A stretch of 40,184 nucleotides of DNA from a virus, in the IMG/VR virus record IMGVR_UViG_3300021471_000012, positions 1 to 40,184 of that record. One strand, given 5' to 3'. Below the pieces are notes generated by a model, which saw only the letters and a list, made by a program, of their open reading frames with translations, was not told where the DNA came from and did not search any database. The translations under genes were made by a program, and so were the position numbers. Positions 6,945 through 15,269 of the stretch are shown here, piece after piece. Position 1 is the first letter of the stretch, and each line of letters starts with the position of its first letter.

Positions 6945-9776
6945 TTACCAAAATTTTAATCTTCCCAAAAACCTTTTCGCTTGGCTTTTAGCTCTCTCAA
7001 AATAATTGCTAACTTTTCCTGAAACCGCTTTCTTTATTACGCCAACATCTGACGGTAACCTCTTAAAAGTTTTTGGAGTATATGTTTTTTTAGTATAAGA
7101 AATGAATTTCTTTGCCGCTGGAATTGCCGGCGAGAATGGCGTTGTCAGTTTCCGTTTAGGAGCATAACCTCTCAAACTCGGCTCTTCTTTGTATCCATAC
7201 ATCCTTGCCCAGTCTTCAATGGTCTTGCCTTTCCATTGTCCTATGCCTTGGCCAGTGGCGGTAAATACCTTTTGGAGATCAGGCCGCCTTGCGTAAATTT
7301 GCCCTAATGCCCCACTTATTTTATTGCCTCCAAACAGCCCTTTAATTTTAGAAACAGCAGTAGAAGTTATGCGTTTAAATATGCCTTGTCTAGGAGCATA
7401 GCTTTTAAGGGTTGGCTCTTCTTTGTATCCATACATCCTTGCCCAGTCTTCAATGGTCTTGCCTTTCCATTGTCCTATGCCTTGGCCAGTGGCGGTAAAT
7501 ACCTTTTGGAGATCAGGCCGCCTTGCGTAAACTGCACCAAGAGCACCGCCGATTTGGCTCGGCTGAAATATCTTTTTCGCCGCAGTTCCAATCGCTCTGC
7601 CAATTGTCTTAATATCTTTAGGAAGCTGAGCCATCTTTTCTTTGCTAAAATCTTCTTTAAATTGAGACTTGACTTTCTGAATCGCTTCTATCGTTTTCGG
7701 GCCAACATAACCTGTTATTCCTTTTCTATAGGCCCCGATTGCTTTTAAATCTTTTTGCAATTCTTCAACAGCTTTTCCTCTGTCTCCAATCTTAAATTTA
7801 GATTTAATTATTTTTGCTACCGTATCTGAAGGCTTTGGAACTTCTGCAATTTTTTCCCGTAGAAATTCTTTAGGGGATGTAGTTTTAATAATATCAACTG
7901 CCTTCTGAATTTTCTCTCCAACATCAGCTCCTATGTTTAATCCTTTTCCAATAATTCCTTCTGGCCTGTCAAGCATATATCTGCCGACAGTTAATTTCAT
8001 TTTTCCAAATTTCCCTTCTTCTTGCGCAACTTCTTTCCAAACATCCTCTTTTATTTTTTGCTGGTATTTTTGTATATCTTCTGAACTCATTAGTTTAAAA
8101 TCAACATCCCTGTATCTTTTTTGAGATGGAATAAATTCTCCTGTCTCATTCAACATTCCCCATTGTTTAGTTTTCGGATCTTGGTATTCAACGATTACAT
8201 TTCCATTTTCATCCTGCCGGTAAATTTCTTTTACTTTAATTTTCTCTCCTCGCTCATTTGTTATTGTTCTTTCAGTAATTTCTCTCCAAACTCCCATATC
8301 AGGATCATAAACATATCCTTCTTTTTGGTAACTCTGGGTAGGGTCAAATTCCCAGCTTGTTTTAAAATTGCCGGCTTTGTCAATTTTTTGAATTGCTTTA
8401 AAATTAGGATCAGAAAAAATCCTGCCGGTAAAATTTCCTTTATCGTCTCTTATTGGAATATTGGCTTTCCAAAAGCCATCAGTTTCAAAATGCTCCTGAA
8501 CGCCTTTTAATGCATTATCTATTTTCTCCCACACGCTTTCAGTTAAATAAGGGCTATAAGCAAGATTGCTTAATTCTTTGATATAATCATCAGTCAGCTT
8601 AATCATTTCAACCGCATATTTTTCAGCATTGATATCGCCGGCATTTAATCTTTTCTCTAAAATGGTTTTTTGCTCAAAGTAATTATTTTTTACTTCGCTA
8701 TATTTTTCTCTTACTTCTTTTTCTCTCGCCTGCCTTATTTTTTTCGCATTTGCCTCGCTGATTTTTTCTTTTTGCTTTTCATATTCCTGAGCTTCCTTGA
8801 CTAACGAATCTATCCGCCCGATTAAAGTAAATTGCTTATTAACATCCGCTTCTGTCTCCAGCCGCCTGTTGAGATAATTATAGTAAACTTCTAAATTTTC
8901 ATCAAAACTATCGCCTAAATCTCCCCGTTTATACTTTAGCAACATATCCCTGTCTTCAAGGGCAACCTGCTTATTATACTCTGCTAAAGCTTCTCTATTG
9001 ATTGAATCCATCGTTGAAACATAGCGATTGTAATAAAGTATCTGTTTTTCCGGATCTTCGGCGCTCTGCGCAATGTCAAGATAAAACTTTGCCAAATCCA
9101 TCTTGTTTGCTGTCTGTTGGTTTATGTCAAATTTAATTTTCAATTCCGCCCTTCTAACTTTTTCCCATTGGGCATTTTGGATGTCTTTTTGGATTTCCAG
9201 ATATTCATTGCTGTCAGGATCAATATTTCTTAGCAAGTCTTCTTTAAATCTAATATAATCATCCGGCTCAATCGTTTTAGCAACTTTAAAGCCAAAATCC
9301 ATTTGCTTGTTAATGTGCTGTTCGGTAATATCATCTAACTTTTTCTGCGTAGTAAAATATTCCAAACTGTCTGGATCAAGAGTCTTTAACCGCTCAGTCA
9401 GATATTCTGAATAAACCGCATAACCAATTAAACCATCCTTATAATCTTCTGTTATTTGCCGGTATTCCAAATTAGCTTTCTCTTTGTATTCTTTTTCCAG
9501 TTTTTTATTGTAAGCATTAGTAACGTCTTTTATCCTTTTTTTTATCGTAAAATAATCGTGCGTTCCTTCTGTAAGCCCAGCTAATTTATTTTGGAGAAAA
9601 CTAATATACTCTTCAAACGAAATAATGCCATCCCTGTAATCTTCTGTCATCTGCCGATATTCCAAATCATAAAGGCGAGGCTTAGCCACTGCAGTCGGCA
9701 TATAAATGCCGCCCCCTCTTTTGCGACGGCTTCTTCTTTTAAGGGTTAATTTTTTTGTTGATCGTCTTAAAGCCAT
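6945..9776 (-). CDS. Large repeat-containing virion protein with peptidoglycan-binding domain (943 aa)
   Basis: The N-terminus is strikingly basic (KKLTLKRRSRRKRGGG). Residues 35-150 hold two about 60-residue helical repeats beginning LEYRQMTEDY and LEYRQITEDY, then more coiled coil. Residues about 660-705 match PG_binding_1 (GDRGKAVEELQKDLKAIGAY, then GYVGPKTIEAI). Two identical copies of a short module (ARRPDLQKVF, GKTIEDWARMYGY) lie near residues 748-787 and 826-865. This combination suggests a protein that meets the cell wall during DNA entry. It follows the portal gene by 6 bp and precedes the 1164-aa gene. Confidence 0.8.
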   Translation of the reverse strand: MALRRSTKKLTLKRRSRRKRGGGIYMPTAVAKPRLYDLEYRQMTEDYRDGIISFEEYISFLQNKLAGLTEGTHDYFTIKKRIKDVTNAYNKKLEKEYKEKANLEYRQITEDYKDGLIGYAVYSEYLTERLKTLDPDSLEYFTTQKKLDDITEQHINKQMDFGFKVAKTIEPDDYIRFKEDLLRNIDPDSNEYLEIQKDIQNAQWEKVRRAELKIKFDINQQTANKMDLAKFYLDIAQSAEDPEKQILYYNRYVSTMDSINREALAEYNKQVALEDRDMLLKYKRGDLGDSFDENLEVYYNYLNRRLETEADVNKQFTLIGRIDSLVKEAQEYEKQKEKISEANAKKIRQAREKEVREKYSEVKNNYFEQKTILEKRLNAGDINAEKYAVEMIKLTDDYIKELSNLAYSPYLTESVWEKIDNALKGVQEHFETDGFWKANIPIRDDKGNFTGRIFSDPNFKAIQKIDKAGNFKTSWEFDPTQSYQKEGYVYDPDMGVWREITERTITNERGEKIKVKEIYRQDENGNVIVEYQDPKTKQWGMLNETGEFIPSQKRYRDVDFKLMSSEDIQKYQQKIKEDVWKEVAQEEGKFGKMKLTVGRYMLDRPEGIIGKGLNIGADVGEKIQKAVDIIKTTSPKEFLREKIAEVPKPSDTVAKIIKSKFKIGDRGKAVEELQKDLKAIGAYRKGITGYVGPKTIEAIQKVKSQFKEDFSKEKMAQLPKDIKTIGRAIGTAAKKIFQPSQIGGALGAVYARRPDLQKVFTATGQGIGQWKGKTIEDWARMYGYKEEPTLKSYAPRQGIFKRITSTAVSKIKGLFGGNKISGALGQIYARRPDLQKVFTATGQGIGQWKGKTIEDWARMYGYKEEPSLRGYAPKRKLTTPFSPAIPAAKKFISYTKKTYTPKTFKRLPSDVGVIKKAVSGKVSNYFERAKSQAKRFLGRLKFW
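7180..7297. repeat. 118-bp perfect direct repeat, copy 1 (copy 2 at 7414-7531)
   Basis: The two 118-bp blocks are identical, 234 bp apart, inside the 943-aa virion gene. Each encodes the RPDLQ...DWARMYGYKEEP module. The intervening spacers differ. DNA-level identity implies a recent duplication or ongoing gene conversion, and the copies could recombine to delete one module. Confidence 0.95.
7414..7531. repeat. 118-bp perfect direct repeat, copy 2
   Basis: Identical to 7180-7297. Encodes the upstream (N-terminal) copy of the RPDLQ-type module, directly after the PG-binding region. Confidence 0.95.
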
Positions 9777-9782
9777 AAATTT

Positions 9783-11858
9783 TTATTCAAATTTTCTTTT
9801 AGGGCTTCCCTTTTGTAATGCTCTGCTCATCCTTAACCTTGGAGGGACTTTATCAATCGGTTGCTCTTCTTTTTTGTTTTGCGATTGGTCAAGCAATGGC
9901 TTTGTTTTTTCTTCTGGGCCGGGTTTCCCTTTTCTTAATTCAACGGCAGGAGAATATTCTGCTCCTTCTGCGTTTTCAAGATGATAGGCAAATAATTCTT
10001 TTACTCCGTCAGGCAGTAAATCAAACTGCCTTGAATTTATAAATTCTAAATGCCGGGCATTATGCGCTTCAAAATCTGGGACACTTCCCGGATCAGTCGG
10101 CGGCACTTCCTGCCCATTAGCCATCTGGTAATTTTCTTGGTCAGCTAAAGCCGCTGATTGCAATTGTTCCTCTTCGGAAGGACCAGCTTCTCCTTCTTCC
10201 CCAGCTCCAGCCGGGACCGCTCCTTCGCCTTCCATTATTTTGGCTTTTGCCTCTGCTTCAATTTTTGCATCAATCATTTTCTCTATTGCAATTTTCTTCA
10301 TTTCATATTCTACATTCTTAACTCCTCGCTTTCTCGCCACCGACTCTTTAGAAATAATTCCTCTGTCAACTAAATTAACATCATTCGTTACAGACACTGC
10401 TTCATCCTGAGGAGTTTTAACTTCCCAATATACATCAACCATTGTGTAGGGTTTGCCTTGAAAATAAATCAGTTCTGCAAAGGAAGGATTATTTTCCGCC
10501 GTAACCCGTAAAAGCCAAGAATACAAATTACGGAGTTCCGGAATCCAATAAATGCTCTTTCTTAAAATTTTTCTTTCAGCCGGATGATACTGGATTTTTA
10601 ATGCTGGCCCAGTATTGATAGACCCTTCTGGATCTCCAAACACAGCATTAGTCATTCCAGTCTCATTTCTTAAATGCTGCTGATTGTCTTTTATGACATT
10701 ATTAAGCGGATAATTATTTATCTGGGGCGTTTTGAAGTTAATCGATTCTCCCGGAATTAACCTTACGTCAAAACTCCTCGTTCCCTTAATCCTATCCAAA
10801 AGCCCCTCCCTTTGCGAAATTAGCTCTTTAGAAGGAAAAACATTGCCATCTATTAAAGCATATTCTAGGGACTTTAATTTATTTATTAAAATCTGCGTTG
10901 GGATTATTCTCCGCAAATCCGACTGGCCTAATCCTTTTTTCATACCCATCGGCGCATTCGGAATATACCAAACCGGAGGAAGTTTTTTGCCGTCTTGGGC
11001 AATTCTAGGAATTTTATGCTCTTTCTGATAAACAAATCTGTCTTTTAAAATTACTGAATAATTTTTCTCGTCGTAGCAATGTATAACTTCCACCATTGGA
11101 TTTAATTCCATCTGTTGTTGCTTCCAAGACTGATAAGCCAAATCTGCCCATCCTGTTTCGGCCATTCCGTCAGCCCTTATCGTTTTTAAATAATCTTCTT
11201 TGGTAAAAATTTCAACTTTTTCCTTATCAAGATATTCTTTATATCTTCTCTCTAATTCTTGAACAGAAATGCGCTCACTCCAGAATATTTTTTCAACTTC
11301 AGTAAGTTTTCCAGTCCTAAATTTTATTCTTACATTCACCGGATTTATAGCTTCAAAAGCGGCCATTTTCCCATATTCCCCGTCTGTAAAAATTTTCCCA
11401 AGAAAAAGCGTGCGACCATATAACGAACCGTCGCACGCTCCATTTGCTAATTCTCTATGATAGTGTGATTTATTTAAAATTAACCTAAGGCATTTTTCAA
11501 TGTCTGTAATCTGATCTGTTTGGATTTCATCTTCTTCTTCATCGTAAGGATCAACATCAACAAACGGATTTTCTTCCTGCGGTTTTGGAACTCTAAACAC
11601 CGGAGGATAATTCATTAAAATCTCTGTGTTAATATCTACCACTTCATCGCAGTGGTTTTCTAACATCCTGACATTTTCTTTAATAAAGCTATTATCTAAA
11701 TTCCATCCATTAGAAAAAATAATGCTTTCATGTTTCCAGTGTTCGCCTGAGTAAAAATCCTCATAAATTGAACAATCTCTAGAAAAATTTTCTGCTGCTT
11801 GTTCAAGACTTTTATATTCTTGAGCTAATTTTGAAGCAATAATAAACTGCTCTGTCAT
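9783..11858 (-). CDS. Portal protein (about 691 aa)
   Basis: Dodecameric head-tail connector through which DNA is packaged and ejected. Length and pattern fit the P22-type portal family: an early stem (DFYSGEHW), the segment PPVWYIPNAPMGMKKGLGQS, a long helical clip/wing region (YALIDGNVFPSKELISQREG), the AVFGDPEGSINTGPALK segment, and an acidic, Gln-rich C-terminal tail. I start at MTEQFIIASK (ATG complement 856-858 in the 11000s) because AGGAAA lies nine bases upstream. The longer reading to 11981 would cross a promoter and terminator. First gene of the portal-943-1164 transcript. Confidence 0.85.
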   Translation of the reverse strand: MTEQFIIASKLAQEYKSLEQAAENFSRDCSIYEDFYSGEHWKHESIIFSNGWNLDNSFIKENVRMLENHCDEVVDINTEILMNYPPVFRVPKPQEENPFVDVDPYDEEEDEIQTDQITDIEKCLRLILNKSHYHRELANGACDGSLYGRTLFLGKIFTDGEYGKMAAFEAINPVNVRIKFRTGKLTEVEKIFWSERISVQELERRYKEYLDKEKVEIFTKEDYLKTIRADGMAETGWADLAYQSWKQQQMELNPMVEVIHCYDEKNYSVILKDRFVYQKEHKIPRIAQDGKKLPPVWYIPNAPMGMKKGLGQSDLRRIIPTQILINKLKSLEYALIDGNVFPSKELISQREGLLDRIKGTRSFDVRLIPGESINFKTPQINNYPLNNVIKDNQQHLRNETGMTNAVFGDPEGSINTGPALKIQYHPAERKILRKSIYWIPELRNLYSWLLRVTAENNPSFAELIYFQGKPYTMVDVYWEVKTPQDEAVSVTNDVNLVDRGIISKESVARKRGVKNVEYEMKKIAIEKMIDAKIEAEAKAKIMEGEGAVPAGAGEEGEAGPSEEEQLQSAALADQENYQMANGQEVPPTDPGSVPDFEAHNARHLEFINSRQFDLLPDGVKELFAYHLENAEGAEYSPAVELRKGKPGPEEKTKPLLDQSQNKKEEQPIDKVPPRLRMSRALQKGSPKRKFE

Positions 11859-11904
11859 AAATTTATTTCCTGACAAAGTCTTGAAGAAGCTACCAACATT
11901 TATT

Positions 11905-11933
11905 AGTTTAATAATTATTAAAAATCTTGTCAA
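11905..11933 (-). promoter_or_regulatory. Promoter of the portal operon
   Basis: Minus-strand TTGACA (11933-11928), 17-bp spacer, TAAACT (11910-11905). It lies just downstream of the intrinsic terminator at 11968-12003 and 47 bp upstream of the portal ATG, so it restarts transcription of the head genes. Confidence 0.65.
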
Positions 11934-11942
11934 GGGGCAACC

Positions 11943-11963
11943 TGTGGATAACTCTGTGGATAA
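11943..11963 (-). promoter_or_regulatory. Two DnaA-box sequences upstream of the portal promoter
   Basis: TGTGGATAA occurs twice (943-951 and 955-963 in the 11000s), 12 bp apart centre to centre, immediately upstream of the portal -35. These are perfect reverse-complement DnaA boxes. They could recruit host DnaA as a regulator or form part of a secondary initiation site. Confidence 0.5.
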
Positions 11964-11967
11964 GTAT

Positions 11968-12003
11968 AAAAAACTCCCCATCTTTCGTTTGGGGGAGTTT
12001 TTT
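11968..12003. terminator. Bidirectional intrinsic terminator between terminase and portal
   Basis: Perfect 12-bp stem: six A plus CTCCCC (968-979) against GGGGAG plus six T (992-12003), with a 12-base loop. U-runs occur on both strands. On the minus strand it ends transcripts from the promoter at 12020-12048 after roughly 45 nt, and terminase read-through. Confidence 0.85.
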
Positions 12004-12019
12004 ATCTTTTCACGCCATC

Positions 12020-12048
12020 ATCTTATCATATTTTTTAAACAATGTCAA
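12020..12048 (-). promoter_or_regulatory. Strong promoter firing straight into a terminator
   Basis: Minus-strand TTGACA (12048-12043), exact 17-bp spacer, TAAGAT (12025-12020). The expected start near 12013 lies only about 10 nt before the 5' arm of the terminator hairpin at 12003. No open reading frame fits, so it should give a very short RNA unless antitermination occurs. The remaining bases to the TerL stop at 12208 are AT-rich with no recognised feature. Confidence 0.65.
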
Positions 12049-12207
12049 GACCTATTTTTTAAAAATCCTAATTCTTTCAAAATACCCCTTTTTAGCGGTT
12101 TAATTTTCTTTTATGTGGTTTTATACCTCTCCTACCCCTTTCGCTTGTTCTACCCCCAAAATTTTAAGAATTTCGCCTATGCCAGTCTTGCTTTAGAAGC
12201 TGTTTTC

Positions 12208-13818
12208 TTACCTATACGCCACTTCAATCTTAACAGCGATATATTTTTTGGCGAGCCAAGCGGCCAAACAAAGCGAAATAAACCTGTCTGTTCTGAGATT
12301 TTTGTCATCCCACTGGTAAACTTTGCATTGCTCAACCAGCTCATAAATATTCGGCATTCTTATCAGGCCATAATTCGGATTCTCCTCAACCACTTCCCTG
12401 ATGTGCCCCTCTTTGTCGTAATAAACTCTTTTTTTCCTTTTGTAGGCAAGCATTTCCCTAAAATTAACAATCAAATCCCCTTTGTTAATCTGCTCTTTTT
12501 CTTCCTTTGTTTTTGTGCCGACAATGCTGGCAAAAAAAATATTAACGCATTTTTCCAAAAGCTGAGCCCTCATCAGCTGTCCCCCCATCCCTGACGCATC
12601 AAAAAGCACATAGGCATTGTTGTAAGTTTCCTGAAGCGATTTTATTTCCGCATAAAAAATTTCCGGCGGCAGCTTTTTTGCTGAAATTCCAAAATGCTTA
12701 ACCAGCACAAACGGCTCTCTGGTTATGTCAAGCACGCTTACGGAATTATCGTCAGTTATCATCGCTGAATCAATTCCGATGACATACCGATGCCCAACAA
12801 CCGGCGACTGCTCAAGGGGCAATTTAATATCAACCGCGTGGTCAACCGTGTCGTTCGGTATTACCGATTCGCCGGTTTCAACAAAATCTCCGTATAAAAC
12901 CTGCCGCATTAAATTCTCATCGTGCTTATAGGCCGCAGTTAATCTTTTCAGCGCTTCCTTGGGAATATAAATATTTTCCTTCGTTGAGCCCTGATGAATA
13001 TAAGCATTCGGATCTTCTTTAAGCTCGTTAATCACCTGCGAGTAATCAAACTTAAACCCTTGGGGAGTTCCGATAATTCTAATAATCCCTTTTTTGCTCA
13101 TTGCCGTTCTCGGGATCAAGGTCGCAAAAATAAATTTATGGAGTTCAGGAATATCGCCGGATTCGTCAATAATTATCCTGTGGAACGTTTTCTGCTTCAT
13201 GCTTGCCCCAAGTCCGCTATAACTTCTGCCCCAAAATTCAGAGCCATTAAAAAATTTTAAGACCGGCGGCTGTGTTGAATCAGATTCAATGCCCCTTTTT
13301 TTAGTGATAAACCAGCCTTTTAATTTGCTTTGGTTAGTATGCCCTCCGGGTTTTACAATTTTTCCTTCAACGATTTTTATAAGCTCGTTAATCAAAGTCC
13401 TGCTTCCGGAGTATTCCGGAGCGGCTACTGCCTGCAAGTATTCAGACCTCAGCCAAGCCTCCGGATCATCCGTTTCCAAATCCAGCTTAAAATAAGCATC
13501 ATGAATTACGCCTAAAGCTTCGTGGAATGTCTTGCCCCACTTGTTTCCGCTTCTGTTTAAAACAATCGTTTTGCCTTCCGAGTTTTTCTCATAACGGAAC
13601 TGGTCCAAAGTCAGGTCAATGTCTAAATAAAATTTCGCAAAAGCTTTTAATCCTTCCGCATTTTTTTGCCGGGCAATTTTATCGGTTTCAATCCTTTCCG
13701 CTTCCTCTTTCAATCTCCTGTATTTCTCTTGTAATCCGTTTAATATCTCCTTCAACTTGCTTAATTGTATTTCCAAGACTTTTAATCTCGTCCGGCGAGA
13801 TTCGTTTTCTTTCTTCAT
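12208..13818 (-). CDS. terL: Terminase large subunit (about 536 aa)
   Basis: ATP-driven packaging motor plus headful nuclease. Walker A is GNKWGKT near residue 88 and Walker B is RIIIDESGD near 215. The RNase H-like nuclease has acidic positions at GIDSAM (about 348), FDASGMG (about 406) and a late Asp in KNLRTDRF. A 45-residue coiled coil precedes the ATPase. The start is uncertain: I use MKKENESRRT at 13818, which overlaps TerS by about 130 bp without a clear SD. A later non-ATG start is possible. It sits downstream of the TerS candidate and is followed by 204 noncoding bases and a terminator. Confidence 0.88.
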   Translation of the reverse strand: MKKENESRRTRLKVLEIQLSKLKEILNGLQEKYRRLKEEAERIETDKIARQKNAEGLKAFAKFYLDIDLTLDQFRYEKNSEGKTIVLNRSGNKWGKTFHEALGVIHDAYFKLDLETDDPEAWLRSEYLQAVAAPEYSGSRTLINELIKIVEGKIVKPGGHTNQSKLKGWFITKKRGIESDSTQPPVLKFFNGSEFWGRSYSGLGASMKQKTFHRIIIDESGDIPELHKFIFATLIPRTAMSKKGIIRIIGTPQGFKFDYSQVINELKEDPNAYIHQGSTKENIYIPKEALKRLTAAYKHDENLMRQVLYGDFVETGESVIPNDTVDHAVDIKLPLEQSPVVGHRYVIGIDSAMITDDNSVSVLDITREPFVLVKHFGISAKKLPPEIFYAEIKSLQETYNNAYVLFDASGMGGQLMRAQLLEKCVNIFFASIVGTKTKEEKEQINKGDLIVNFREMLAYKRKKRVYYDKEGHIREVVEENPNYGLIRMPNIYELVEQCKVYQWDDKNLRTDRFISLCLAAWLAKKYIAVKIEVAYR

Positions 13819-14329
13819 TTTGGCTTTGTGTAATAAATTTAGCAAAAGCAATTTTTACAGAGTCTTCTTCAGCTTTTACAGATCGTTCCCTTTGTTCAAG
13901 AGTAATCGGGATAGCAAGTTCGCCTAAAGTAAAATACCGTTTAGCATCAGCCAGTTGGTCAATCATCCTTTGCGTCGCCAGTTGCTTAGCTTTCTCAAGT
14001 GAAATTTCTTCTTTTACTTTGGCTTGGTAGATAAGCATTGATTCTTCTTGGGCTTGTTCAATTTTGCTTCTATCAATCGTGATATGTTTTCTGTGGTTAA
14101 CAATGCTTCTTTTTATGTGTTCTTTTTTGCCGGGCACTCTTTGCTTTCCTGTCTCTGGGTCAATAACCATGCAAAAGTCAACAATGCGAGAAAGCATTAC
14201 TCCGTCCATAATCATTTTATCAATTTCAGGCTTATAGACAGAATTACAAATTCTGCAATTAGGGTTGATGGTGAAGCCAAACTCTTCAGGGACAATTTCT
14301 TTTTTGTTTGTTATTGTTATATTCTTCAT
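13688..14329 (-). CDS. Probable terminase small subunit / DNA-recognition protein (213 aa)
   Basis: The N-terminal region has CRIC followed by a helical stretch (KPEIDKMIMDGVMLSRIVDF) and HIKRSIVNHRKHI. This is the Cys-Cys/His-His plus HTH-like pattern seen in phage DNA-binding proteins. The C-terminal half is charged coiled coil, suited to oligomerisation. Position immediately before TerL supports a TerS role in recognising the packaging site. It starts at ATG 14329 (a GTG lies one codon upstream). The -10 element ends nine bases before that ATG, so the message is probably leaderless. Confidence 0.68.
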   Translation of the reverse strand: MKNITITNKKEIVPEEFGFTINPNCRICNSVYKPEIDKMIMDGVMLSRIVDFCMVIDPETGKQRVPGKKEHIKRSIVNHRKHITIDRSKIEQAQEESMLIYQAKVKEEISLEKAKQLATQRMIDQLADAKRYFTLGELAIPITLEQRERSVKAEEDSVKIAFAKFITQSQNEERKRISPDEIKSLGNTIKQVEGDIKRITREIQEIERGSGKD

Positions 14330-14337
14330 CACTTTTT

Positions 14338-14365
14338 ATTATATTACTATTTTTTAGTATGTCAA
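14338..14365 (-). promoter_or_regulatory. Late promoter for the terminase operon
   Basis: Minus-strand perfect TTGACA (14365-14360), 16-bp spacer, perfect TATAAT (14343-14338). Predicted start of transcription falls at about 14331, essentially at the GTG/ATG start codons (14332/14329). Confidence 0.78.
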
Positions 14366-14411
14366 GAGCATATTGGATTTTTAGTTTTTTTCTTATTAAA
14401 AAAAATAATAG

Positions 14412-14435
14412 ATAACTACTACCGCTGGTAGTTAT
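14412..14435. promoter_or_regulatory. Palindromic candidate operator near the late promoter
   Basis: ATAACTAC (412-419) and GTAGTTAT (428-435) are perfect inverted repeats with an 8-bp spacer, and ACTACC/GGTAGT also gives a tight hairpin. It lies about 47 bp upstream of the late -35 and next to the iterons. That suits a repressor, activator or initiator binding site. Confidence 0.5.
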
Positions 14436-14476
14436 TTTTAAATATATTTTTAATATATATATTTAGAAAAAGGGAT

Positions 14477-14648
14477 AGTGTTAAAACAACCACTATTTTT
14501 ATAGTTATTTTGGGCTAAAATATAATAAATAGGTAAAATAGTTATTTTTTTCAAAAGGTGTTAAAACAACCACTAGCACTAGTGTTAAAACAGCCACTAC
14601 TGATAGTGTTAAAACAACCACTATTTGCTAGTGTTAAAACAACCACTA
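14477..14648. repeat. Five iterons, probable initiator-binding sites of the replication origin
   Basis: Five 19-bp copies of the AGTGTTAAAACAACCACTA type lie at 14477-14495, 14557-14575, 14581-14599, 14605-14623 and 14630-14648. The last four are spaced 24-25 bp, and copies differ by at most one base. Each has inverted ends (AGTG/CACT). Regularly spaced iterons next to DnaA boxes and an AT-rich stretch are typical of an origin. The RepO-like protein (19913-20626) is the natural candidate binder. Confidence 0.82.
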
Positions 14649-14783
14649 CCCCCCCCATTTTGAATGAGCGTCCCCTTCTCAAAAAAGGGGGTGGGCGATT
14701 TAATGCTATACCCGATATTTTTGCAAAAATATCAAAATAAAATTCACTTTTTAACTCCAAATTGTAAATACCCTAATGGCGAC

Positions 14784-15023
14784 TTATCCATAGGTTATCC
14801 ACAACTTACCTATTACGATTTTCAGAATAAAGGGAACTCACACATCTTTTAAAAACGACTTATTTAACACATCTTAAAAAAGCGATTTCAATTCTTAAAG
14901 CGATTTTCACTTGCAGAAATACCGGACCTTAAAGCGATTTTATAAGCGATTTTTAAAAAGTTATCCACAACTAACACATTTTACAATAAAAAAAACTAAA
15001 AACCTAAAATAGACTTATCCACA
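14784..15023. other. DnaA-box cluster and AT-rich part of the putative origin
   Basis: Perfect TTATCCACA occurs at 14795-14803, 14961-14969 and 15015-15023, plus TTATCCATA at 14784-14792. Between them are four AAGCGATTT repeats (about 14880, 14898, 14932 and 14944) in a strongly AT-rich stretch suitable for unwinding. A CCCCTT/AAGGGG hairpin lies upstream at about 14672-14690. With the iterons this makes 14400-15060 the likely origin. No credible gene is seen in 14366-15140. Confidence 0.7.
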
Positions 15024-15067
15024 AGCTAAAAATGGCTAAAATAAGCCAAAAAAAACACAAAAAAGAC

Positions 15068-15106
15068 TTGTCAGGGTATTGACAATCTTTTTAGAAGTTA
15101 TATAAT
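15068..15106 (+). promoter_or_regulatory. Main early promoter with an operator over the -35
   Basis: TTGACA (15079-15084), 16-bp spacer and a perfect TATAAT (15101-15106; a second overlapping TATAAT follows). TTGTCA (15068-15073) and TGACAA (15080-15085) form an inverted repeat covering the -35, a classic place for a repressor. It is the only strong rightward promoter seen before the early genes. Confidence 0.75.
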
Positions 15107-15140
15107 TATAATAGAAAAACAAAAGAGGAGGTGATAAAAA

Positions 15141-15251
15141 ATGAGGCTAACAACAACCCGGCAACAAGCCGAAATATCCCGATTAAAAAGACTTGCGACA
15201 TTTTATTTGCTAACTACACTTTTTCTACTTTATTACATTTTAACTAAATAA
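15141..15251 (+). CDS. Tiny membrane protein (36 aa), first early gene
   Basis: Very strong SD (GAGGAGGTGAT) eight bases before the ATG. The first 20 residues are basic and soluble (MRLTTTRQQAEISRLKR) and the last 15 are one hydrophobic helix (FYLLTTLFLLYYIL). Predicted single-pass inner-membrane peptide. No family recognised. As the first product of the early promoter it may act on the host envelope or exclude other phages, which is speculation. Confidence 0.65.
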   Translation: MRLTTTRQQAEISRLKRLATFYLLTTLFLLYYILTK

Positions 15252-15269
15252 CAAACGGAGACTAAAAAA

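Noticed and set aside
7386-7748. Plus-strand 120-aa and similar frames opposite the large virion genes
   Set aside because: Shadow frames with no ribosome sites, opposite well-supported coding sequence.
11859-11981. Longer portal N-terminus starting at 11981
   Set aside because: It would run over a terminator hairpin and promoter. The internal MTEQFIIASK has a proper ribosome site.
14551-14760. Small proteins encoded across the iterons
   Set aside because: Their sequence is just the translated iteron repeat (SGCFNT units) and they lack start signals.
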